Positions 33,016 through 40,480 of a stretch of 48,788 nucleotides of DNA are shown here, in pieces. Origin of the DNA: Acetobacterium sp. GTDB lineage: Bacteria > Bacillota > Clostridia > Eubacteriales > Eubacteriaceae. The notes under the pieces are model-generated. The model made no database searches and had not been told where the DNA came from. It saw nothing but the letters and a program-made list of their open reading frames with translations. Each line of letters begins with the position of its first letter. The stretch's first letter is position 1. The stretch is taken from contig NZ_JAUSPS010000086.1 in NCBI RefSeq assembly GCF_030652775.1, positions 1-48,788 of the forward strand, in the 5' to 3' direction. The position numbers and the translations under genes were made by a program.

Positions 33016-33590
33016 GATTGTTCCTCTTCTTTCTTGGTAAATAAATCTAAATAGCCTTTAAACGCATCCATCAGGATTGCTTCGATTTCCTGATGACTGA
33101 ATTGGCAGTGATTGGTTGCCACCAATGAGGCAATCCCATGGGTTAAAAGCCAAATGTCGACAAAGAGTTTTTTTGAATGTTCTTGATTTAAACCCGTCAT
33201 TCCGGCAATGAGCTCGATCACTTCCTGATTATCGTCCCCGGAAATCATATCCATGGGGTTGTCAACAGCAATGGATTCGGACATAAACAACAGTTTAAAG
33301 AGATTTTTCTCTTCGCTGGCAAAACGAATGTAAGCCAGGCCCATCCCTAAGAAGGGAATGCGGTGATTCATGCCCGCCAGCATATAGGTATTATAATAAT
33401 CCTCAACTTTTTGATATAGTGCTGTTTTTAAGTTATCCATATTCTGAAAGGTCCGAAAGATCGGCTGAATCGAACAGTCGAGTATCTTGGCGATCTCTCT
33501 GGCATTTAAGCCTTTGATACCAGATTTTCTGGTAATTTCCAGCGCCACATCCAGGATGGCGTCCTCTTTAATTTTTATTTTAGGCGGCAT
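33012..33590 (-). CDS. TetR/AcrR-family transcriptional regulator
   Basis: 192 residues. N-terminal TetR helix-turn-helix (ILDVALEITRKSGIKGLNAR, IAKILDCSIQPIFRTFQNMD) and an all-helical ligand domain. It probably represses its own operon with the CPBP protease: an imperfect inverted repeat lies across its promoter. Start 33590 is set by AAAGGAA; an alternative TTG at 33608 overlaps that site and is unlikely. Confidence 0.92.
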   Translation of the reverse strand: MPPKIKIKEDAILDVALEITRKSGIKGLNAREIAKILDCSIQPIFRTFQNMDNLKTALYQKVEDYYNTYMLAGMNHRIPFLGMGLAYIRFASEEKNLFKLLFMSESIAVDNPMDMISGDDNQEVIELIAGMTGLNQEHSKKLFVDIWLLTHGIASLVATNHCQFSHQEIEAILMDAFKGYLDLFTKKEEEQS

Positions 33591-33610
33591 TGTATGCGTT
33601 CCTTTCAAAA

Positions 33611-33645
33611 GTATTGCATAATACGTAACGTGTGATACATATCAA
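33611..33645 (-). promoter_or_regulatory. Promoter and probable autoregulatory operator of tetR-CPBP
   Basis: On the minus strand TTGATA and TATTAT are spaced by 16 bases. An imperfect inverted repeat, GTATTGCA against TGTGATAC (33611-33638), overlaps the -10 box and spacer. Binding there would block transcription, which suits TetR self-repression. Confidence 0.6.
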
Positions 33646-33740
33646 GCGATATTTTATATTCTACAGGCTGAAAAGGAATTTGTCAATAGCAAAAAGCGCC
33701 TGGAAAGTGTAGAGGTGGATGATTTGAAAAGAATTAAACC

Positions 33741-34957
33741 ATGGTGGGGCATGACAATACCAATCATGTCCTTGAAATAATCGGGATGATGATGAAGGAC
33801 AGCTTTCAGTTCTGTCCCGATTGCGACCGAAAAATGAATCGAAAAATCAGACACCCTGGCGATTTCAGCCTTTATCACTCCCGCAGCAATGTGATGACGT
33901 TTTTAACCGAAGCCGCCCTTGTCGACATCCAGGATCAATTGGAACTGTTTGCCTTGCAGATAAAAAAACCGATCCAGTTTTCAAAATACACCATTGCCAT
34001 TAAAGCCCATATTGATGTTATTTTCACTGATAATTACAAAGACCATGAAACCTGCGATGAAGTCTATGAGATGATGAATTATATGGCCTTAAATAACAAT
34101 GCCACTGCTGACACAATGATTCATCAATTAAATCAGGATGTCATCAATCGCAAGCTCCGCTATTCAACGATTGAAAACATCCTCATCGACGCCATCGAGC
34201 ATGACGGGTTTGTAATGGTGTACCAGCCGATTTACCATGCCAAAAATAAAAGTTTCTTTCAGCTGAAGCGCTGGTTCGCTTAACCGATACCACCACGGTT
34301 GGTTTTATCTCCCCGGAAGAGTTTATTCCCATTGCCGAAAAGAAAGGCATGATCATGGAACTGGGGGAAATTGTCTTTGATAAAGTTTGTGCTTTTGCCC
34401 AGAAAGAGGCACTAAAGGATCGGGGCATCGAGTACATTGAAGTGAATCTTTCTGGAATTCAGTGTGTCCATCCGGATCTTCCCAGTCAGTTACAGGATAT
34501 TATAAAAAAGTATGACATAACCCCGCGTTTTATCAACCTGGAAATAACCGAAACCGCCTTTGTGGAATCTGGTGAAATGCTCCAGGAGAACATGCTTAAA
34601 TTGAGACAGATGGGATGCAGCTTTTCTATGGATTATTTTGGCACCGGGTATTCCAACCTGTCACGGATGGCCGAAGTGGTGTACGACCTGGTAAAATTGG
34701 ACAAGAGTCTGATCTGGCCCTGTTTCGACCAGGAGAACAGTGGCAAAAACAGTAAGGCCACTGCCATTCTGGAAAATGTCATCAAGCTCTTACTACAACT
34801 AAACGTTAAAATTGTCGCCGAAGGGGTGGAGACCAAAGAGATGGCGACCTACCTGAACAACTGCGGGGTCACCAATTTACAGGGGTACTATTATTCCAAA
34901 CCGATTAGCGAAGAGGCATATTTAGATTTTTTAGCCACAGATCAAAGCTATTTATAA
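33741..34957 (+). pseudogene. Frameshifted EAL-domain protein (cyclic-di-GMP phosphodiesterase type)
   Basis: The N-terminal frame (33741-34283) has a degenerate GGDEF-like region and enters an EAL domain (FVMVYQPIYHAKNKSFF). A one-base deletion near 34256 shifts the frame, and the continuation (SAEALVRLTD, then FIPIAEKKGMI) is read in the +1 frame to 34957. The break falls at the residues just before the EAL signature itself. Later motifs are EVNLSG, LEITETAF, FSMDYFGTGYSN, KLDKSL and AEGVETKE. The canonical DDFGTG is DYFGTG here, so a metal-binding Asp is missing even if the frame were restored. The product is therefore probably non-functional. The first 180 codons could still be translated as a short protein. 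Confidence 0.82.
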
Positions 34958-35226
34958 AGTTGTAACAGATGATGAGAAAACTAAAACGTAACGATTGAAT
35001 AGGCTGCAAGACCGCTTTATAAAATAATGAACGATGGCGGTAAAGGACTGCTTTTCTATTTTGGATTAAGCTGGTGTGATGATAGGGAATGCGTTTCCAG
35101 CAAAAATAAATCCAGATAATATGTCATTCCAAAAACTAAAAGACTGTTCGAAATGGCAAGGTTATGGTAAACTACCAAGCGAAGCTTTGCATAGGAATAG
35201 CCGGTTTAGATAAAGGGGTAGGTTTA

Positions 35227-37380
35227 ATGAATAAAAATAACAACGACTGGTGTATTGAAGAGCAACGATTGAAGGAGACCTTGCAAGAAGCCAGCCTTCA
35301 ACTCGATGATGCGATGAAAGCGAATGAGAAAAACCGGGAAATGATTCGAGAGGCAAAAAAAGAAATCCGTGAAAATACTTCCCATGGGATTGGCAGTCTC
35401 TGGGGGTCTGATGGCTTTGAAGCGCTGGTTGAATTGAGTCAGGCGATGGCTCCGGTGACCGAGCGAACGGCCCTTTATGAATTTACCGAAACTAAGATCG
35501 CCAAGCTTCGGGGCATTCTTGACACGCCCTATTTTGCCCGGATTGATTTTTGCTTCAGTGAGGGAGGGCATACCGAACCAATTTATATTGGCCACCATTC
35601 GCTTAAAAAAGAAAACGCCTATAAAATGCTCATCCATGACTGGCGCTCACCAGTGGCCAGCGTTTTCTACCGTTATGCCCCCGGGGATGCCTGGTATGAT
35701 GCACCGGTTGGTCGGATTGAGGGCAAACTGCTGTTAAAACGCCAGTTTGAAATAAAAGATGGCCATCTGGATTTCTTTTTTGATGCCGATCTGCAGGTCT
35801 TTGATGATTTTCTCAAGAAGCTTTTGTCCAGCAATACCTCCCCCAAAATGAAAACCATTGTGGAATCGATCCAGCGGGATCAGGATCTGGTCATTCGGGA
35901 TATGGAAAACGACCTGTTGATTGTTCAGGGGGTGGCTGGCAGCGGCAAAACGTCAATTGCCCTGCACCGGGCCGCCTATCTGATGTACCAGGGTTTATCA
36001 GATCGCCTTCAAGGCCGGGAAATTATCATCGTCTCGCCGCATAAACTTTTTGAGCAGTACATTGCCAATGTGATTCCCGAACTGGGGGAAGAAAATGTGA
36101 GAACCGTCATCTTTGATGATATTCTCAAAGATCTGATCAACCGTAAATTTGAGACAAAAAACATTTTCCTGGAACGCATTTTGTCAAATGGCCCTCAGAG
36201 CCAGCTAAAAAATGACAGCATGGCATTTAAAGGATCAGCAGATTTCATCAAAATCCTCGATCGTTTCATTGATGACATTCCCCGGCACTTTATGAACATC
36301 CGGGATATCCGCTTTAAAGATGAGACGATTTTTACCCGGGCCGAAATAATCAGCCGTCTGTGCACCAATCCTGACACGCCCATGAAAACCAAGCTGGGCT
36401 ATCTGGAAGAAGCGATCAATGAAACCGTCTACGGAAAATGGCGTCGCCCGCTTAAAAGTTTGGTCCGCAATGAAATGATGCGCTTTGCCGAAATCGATGC
36501 CCTGAATCTGTATCAGCAGCTTTTTGAAACGAAGGGTTACTTTTTTAAAGCGGCCGCAGGGATTAAGCTGCCGGCTACCATTGATAAAATGCTGGCGGTG
36601 ACTAAACGAAATCTGGCCCACAAAAACCTGAACTACGATGATGCCGTTGCGTTGGCGTATCTGAGCTTTCGGTTGTTTGGTGCCAAAGAATATGCCTCCA
36701 TCAAACAGGTGATCATCGACGAAAGTCAGGATTATTATCCCCTCCATTATGAAATATTGAATCGGCTGTTCTTAAAATCCAAGTTGACGATTTTGGGGGA
36801 TATCAATCAGACCCTGCAAAAAAATGAAGATATCAGCTTTTATGAAGCGATCGCAAAGCGACTGAATCGCAAGAAAAGTGCCCTGGTGACGATGAACAAG
36901 AGCTACCGCTGTACCAGTGAGATTTTGCGTTTCAGTAAAAAATTCATCAATGATGCCATCCCGGTGGAGAGCTTTAACCGCAGTGGGGAAGAACCGATTT
37001 TGCTGGGTGCTGCTGATACCGAAAGTCTGGTTGAAAAAGTTTGTGAAGTGGTTTGCCAATGTGAAAAGGCCGGATACCAATCGATCGGGTTGATTTTAAA
37101 AACCCAGAAAAATACCATGGTGCTTTATGAGGCGTTAAAGCAAAAAATAACCGTTAATCTGATCCGGCATGACACGATGGCTGAGATTGAGGGCGTTTCG
37201 ATCATGCCGGTGTACCTGTCAAAAGGTCTGGAGTTTGATGCCGTGTTGCTCTGTGATATAAGCGCCGCAAATTATCACAGTGAGGCTGACAAACGGCTGC
37301 TTTACATTGCCTGTACCCGGGCCCTGCATCGGTTGTATCTGCTATGGGAAGGTAATCCGAGTCCCCTGCTAACTGATTAA
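35227..37380 (+). CDS. helD: HelD-like UvrD-family helicase / RNA polymerase recycling factor
   Basis: 717 residues. An N-terminal coiled coil (KETLQEASLQLDDAMKANEK), the HelD linker (IHDWRSPVASVFYRY), Walker A GVAGSGKTSIALHR, motif II VIIDESQDYYPLHYE, motif III LTILGDINQTL, and late SF1 motifs (MNKSYRC, SKGLEFDAV, YIACTRALHRLYLL). In Bacillus, HelD pries RNA polymerase off DNA and releases stalled complexes. The length is close to the 770-residue Bacillus protein. Start at 35227 has AAAGGGGT nearby; the upstream in-frame ATG at 35164 lacks one. It is transcribed alone and ends in a terminator. Confidence 0.9.
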   Translation: MNKNNNDWCIEEQRLKETLQEASLQLDDAMKANEKNREMIREAKKEIRENTSHGIGSLWGSDGFEALVELSQAMAPVTERTALYEFTETKIAKLRGILDTPYFARIDFCFSEGGHTEPIYIGHHSLKKENAYKMLIHDWRSPVASVFYRYAPGDAWYDAPVGRIEGKLLLKRQFEIKDGHLDFFFDADLQVFDDFLKKLLSSNTSPKMKTIVESIQRDQDLVIRDMENDLLIVQGVAGSGKTSIALHRAAYLMYQGLSDRLQGREIIIVSPHKLFEQYIANVIPELGEENVRTVIFDDILKDLINRKFETKNIFLERILSNGPQSQLKNDSMAFKGSADFIKILDRFIDDIPRHFMNIRDIRFKDETIFTRAEIISRLCTNPDTPMKTKLGYLEEAINETVYGKWRRPLKSLVRNEMMRFAEIDALNLYQQLFETKGYFFKAAAGIKLPATIDKMLAVTKRNLAHKNLNYDDAVALAYLSFRLFGAKEYASIKQVIIDESQDYYPLHYEILNRLFLKSKLTILGDINQTLQKNEDISFYEAIAKRLNRKKSALVTMNKSYRCTSEILRFSKKFINDAIPVESFNRSGEEPILLGAADTESLVEKVCEVVCQCEKAGYQSIGLILKTQKNTMVLYEALKQKITVNLIRHDTMAEIEGVSIMPVYLSKGLEFDAVLLCDISAANYHSEADKRLLYIACTRALHRLYLLWEGNPSPLLTD

Positions 37381-37414
37381 GGGGATGCAACGAGGGCTGC
37401 CGTGGTTTCGGTAA

Positions 37415-37457
37415 AGTCGGAGGGAGGGCTTAATGGTCATCACTTCGGCTTTTTTTT
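37415..37457 (+). terminator. Terminator after helD
   Basis: AGTCGGAG pairs with CTTCGGCT (two wobble pairs) around a 20-base loop and is followed by eight T. Confidence 0.7.
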
Positions 37458-37508
37458 GCCCAAACGGCGATAAAATCTTTTCCTCTGCACCATTAAATGA
37501 TAAAATGG
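37450..37508 (+). repeat. Dispersed intergenic leader repeat, copy 1
   Basis: From the T-run onward the sequence TTTTGCCCAAACGGCGATAA, then ATCTTTTCCTCT, then CCATTAAATGATAAAATG closely matches 46541-46597. It lies before two chimeric gene fragments here, and before restriction-modification fragments there. Confidence 0.6.
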
Positions 37509-37591
37509 CGATACGGTGGGTGTATTGGCCAATTACATGATTGTGAATACCTCAGTTAAAACAGACACGGGATTTTATCCATATACAGGCG

Positions 37592-37888
37592 ATGAATGCT
37601 GCGCTAACGGCGCAGACAGGGATTAATCCTTACAAATATCAGACCTTTGAATTAAAAATCAGCCTTGATCTGGAAATTTATACAGCCATTTGCCGGCTGA
37701 TTGTCCCAGCTGCTCTTAAATTCGACCAGTTACACCGAGTAACCCAGAACGTCTTTGGTTGGGATGATTATCATCTTTATGATTTCGCCTTTTTTAATGG
37801 GCCGCAGCGCAAACCCGTGGTTCGGTTAGTTCCCTTTGAGGAAAATCTGGAGTATGATGCAGATGCGATTCTGATGGCCAGTGGTTAA
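37592..37888 (+). pseudogene. Truncated plasmid pRiA4b ORF-3-like protein
   Basis: 98 residues that match the first half of the pRiA4b ORF-3 family: YQTFELKISLDLEIYTAICR, LIVPAALKFDQLHRVTQNVF then GWDDYHLYDF. Family members are about 170-190 residues, so the second half is missing. The reading frame ends where a GNAT fragment begins in another frame. No good ribosome binding site is present. It is probably a remnant. Family members are of uncertain function and common in mobile regions. Confidence 0.7.
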
Positions 37889-38160
37889 ATGATGAACCTT
37901 ACGTTGCCATTCATCGGGTGGCCAGTGCCGGCAATATAGCCGGACTGACCGAGGCGATTTTCGACTGGTGTGAAAAAATCTGTCAGAATATTCGGGTTGA
38001 TACCCATCGGAACAACCGTATCATGCAACATGTTCTCAATAAAAATGGTTTCACCTATTGTGGCCTGATTTATCTCAAGGATGGGGCCGAACGGCTGGCT
38101 TACCAGCGTGTCGGAAAAAGTGAGATAGGAAGGGAACATGATAAGAAAGAAGGTAGGTAA
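37861..38160 (+). pseudogene. C-terminal fragment of a GNAT acetyltransferase
   Basis: From about 37867 the frame encodes typical acetyltransferase sequence (DGQWLNDEPYVAIHRVAS, then IRVDTHRNNRIMQHVLNKNG, FTYCGLIYLKDGAERLAYQR) up to a stop that overlaps the subtilase start (TAATG). The N-terminal half of the enzyme is missing; its place is taken by the pRiA4b-like fragment in a different frame. This looks like a deletion that joined two genes. Internal initiation at 37918 is conceivable but would give a non-functional half-domain. Confidence 0.7.
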
Positions 38161-40139
38161 TGAAATTTAAGAAGCGTATTATTTGTCTCATCGTGGTGTT
38201 AATCCTTTCCGTTTTGCCAATAGCGGCGGTCACCGCCAATCAAGGCATCCAGAGTTATAATCAAGTTGATACTTTGGATCGTGATGCTAATATTGATGAC
38301 GAAATTGTTGTGATTTATCAAAATCAAGGCACGATTAAAGATCTGGGGCTGACCACGAATCAGATCGAAGCCGGAGAAAAACTAGGTGATCAGGTTGATA
38401 TTTTAAAGGTCAAAGATTCCAATCAAGTCGATACACTGGTTTCAGAACTGTTAGAGAATCCTAATGTGTTGGTCGCCCAAAAAAATACGTACCTCAAATT
38501 AACAACCCTGCCAAACGATGAATTTCTATCCCAAGCATGGCAATTTGAAGGCATCGGGGCTGATCAGACCTGGGATCAGGTTAATAATAAAGAAACCATC
38601 GTCGTGGCGGTCATCGATTCTGGTCTTAATATCAACCACCCGGATATCGTTGGCAAGACAACCACTGGTTATGATTTCGTCACCGGACAAACGGAGACAG
38701 TCGATGTGATTGGCCATGGGACGGCGATGAGTGGTTATATTGCGGCAGTTGCTAATAATGAGATTGGGATTGCCGGAGTGACTGGAATCGCAGATATTAT
38801 AATCGCCCCTTATCGGGTTGGTGGGAAAACAGAAGATGATTACAACGTCGACCTCGGTTATGCCTGTGCCGCACTTTATGCAGCAGCGAATCGACCAGAG
38901 GTACGGGTCATCAATATGAGTTTTGCCGGAGATGAGGTGTCACCAGTTCTTGAAAACGCCGTTGCTTATGCGGCCAGTAAGGGAAAAATTTTAGTGGCGG
39001 CTGCCGGTAATGATGGCAACGACCCGGTTACGGGTGGAAATATTGAAATTCCTTCTGCCTATGACAATGTCTTATCAGTTGGCGCAATCGATCAGGATAA
39101 TGTGATTGCTGATTTTTCCCAGCATAATGAGATGGTTGATTTTTGTGCGCCCGGGGTTGATGCCCTGACCCTTTGGGGTGCTGATGAGTATATCTCCGGT
39201 TCCGGGACATCGGCGGCGAGTCCGTTAGTAGCGGGCGCCTGTGCTGTTTTAGTGGCCGCAGATGTGACGATTACACCGGCTGAGGTCGAGGCGATTTTAA
39301 AAGATACGGCTATTGATCTGGGTGAAACAGGCCGTGACAATTACTATGGCGATGGTCTGATTCAACTTGATCAAGCGTTGGCTCAGGTCACCCCGAAAGA
39401 ACGCTTGACCGTCGCTGATTTTAGTACCAATGTATTAACGGGTCAACCAATTAATACACCCATTGTTTTAAATGCCGTCGCCAGCGGTGGAACAGGGGCA
39501 TACAGCTACGCCTTTTCTTATGATTTAAATGGTGAATCCACGATGATTCAGGATTTCAGTAAGGCCGATACGGTCACTTTTATTCCTAAAGTCCCCGGGA
39601 TTTACCGATTTATGGTAGAGGTCAAAGATGCCGATCATGAGGTGGCACAAGCAGATATTATTAATTATGTCATCGAAGCCCCGATCATAATGACCTATCG
39701 CACGCAGGTTCAGAATATCGGCTGGCTGCCGATCATGACAAATGGTGAAGTTAGTGGCACTGCGGGTGAATCTCTGCGCTTAGAAGCGATTGAACTCCAT
39801 GCCAATGCCAGCGACTACGATATTGGCGTTCGCTATAAAACTCAGGTGGAGAATAACGGCTGGCAGGATTTCGTGGAGAATGGCGCATTAAGCGGCACCG
39901 TCGGTGAATCGCTGCACTTGGAAGCCATTAAAATTGAGTTAACCGGGGCGGATACTGATCTTTTTGATATTTACTATCAGGTTCATATCCAGAATATCGG
40001 TTGGTTGGATTGGGCCAAGAATGGCGAGCCGGCCGGTACCGAAGGTTATGGTTATCGGATGGAAGGGATACGGATTCAAGCCGTGTTAAAAGGAAGTGAT
40101 GCACCGGGGAACGTGGCGAGCCCTTATGTTAAGAAATAA
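38160..40139 (+). CDS. Secreted subtilisin-like protease with three ChW repeats
   Basis: 659 residues. Signal peptide (RIICLIVVLILSVLPIAAVTA), an I9-like propeptide, and an S8 catalytic domain: Asp in VAVIDSGLN, His in GHGTAMSG, oxyanion Asn in AAGNDGND and Ser in SGSGTSAASPLVAG. An Ig-like spacer follows, then three clostridial hydrophobic ChW repeats (IGWLPIMTNGEVSGTAGES, NGWQDFVENGALSGTVGES, IGWLDWAKNGEPAGTEG). ChW repeats bind or assemble on the cell surface in clostridia, so this is a wall- or matrix-associated protease for protein use or surface remodelling. AAGGTAGG precedes the ATG, which overlaps the stop of the GNAT remnant. Confidence 0.93.
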   Translation: MKFKKRIICLIVVLILSVLPIAAVTANQGIQSYNQVDTLDRDANIDDEIVVIYQNQGTIKDLGLTTNQIEAGEKLGDQVDILKVKDSNQVDTLVSELLENPNVLVAQKNTYLKLTTLPNDEFLSQAWQFEGIGADQTWDQVNNKETIVVAVIDSGLNINHPDIVGKTTTGYDFVTGQTETVDVIGHGTAMSGYIAAVANNEIGIAGVTGIADIIIAPYRVGGKTEDDYNVDLGYACAALYAAANRPEVRVINMSFAGDEVSPVLENAVAYAASKGKILVAAAGNDGNDPVTGGNIEIPSAYDNVLSVGAIDQDNVIADFSQHNEMVDFCAPGVDALTLWGADEYISGSGTSAASPLVAGACAVLVAADVTITPAEVEAILKDTAIDLGETGRDNYYGDGLIQLDQALAQVTPKERLTVADFSTNVLTGQPINTPIVLNAVASGGTGAYSYAFSYDLNGESTMIQDFSKADTVTFIPKVPGIYRFMVEVKDADHEVAQADIINYVIEAPIIMTYRTQVQNIGWLPIMTNGEVSGTAGESLRLEAIELHANASDYDIGVRYKTQVENNGWQDFVENGALSGTVGESLHLEAIKIELTGADTDLFDIYYQVHIQNIGWLDWAKNGEPAGTEGYGYRMEGIRIQAVLKGSDAPGNVASPYVKK

Positions 40140-40374
40140 TGATTTTGCGTTCGTTTATAATTGATTAAAGCTGCTCAATGGGTTCGGGTAAAATGCATGT
40201 GCTGAAAAAAGTAGTTATTCTAAAGAATTTATCGACACCGGGAGCAGCCTGATTATACCAAACGCTAGTCTCAATAAAAAATGGGCGAGGCGGAGATCCT
40301 TACCAAGCCGGTTCAGCCTCCGCCTGTTCCAACATTTTCAGGGTAATCCGATCGTTAATGTTTCCGATTGAATT

Positions 40375-40392
40375 AAGTTAGAAGCAAGTGGG
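40375..40392. repeat. Short direct repeat, copy 1
   Basis: AAGTTAGAAGCAAGTGGG recurs as AAGTAGAAGCAAGTGGG at 43671-43687, one base shorter. The two copies flank the PAS-GGDEF-HD-GYP gene. The surrounding 40140-40480 region also holds hairpins AGGCGGAG/CTCCGCCT (40288-40325) and AAATTCCCC/GGGGAATTT (40406-40452) but no gene. Confidence 0.5.
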
Positions 40393-40480
40393 TACAAGAC
40401 GGTTAAATTCCCCGTATCGTATTGAGACTAGCTACTAAAAAGGGGAATTTGATTCGTCCATCGAGTTTGCATTGGAATGA

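Noticed and set aside
40288..40325. Hairpin AGGCGGAG/CTCCGCCT after the subtilase gene as terminator
   Set aside because: No T-run follows on either strand; termination there is unsupported.
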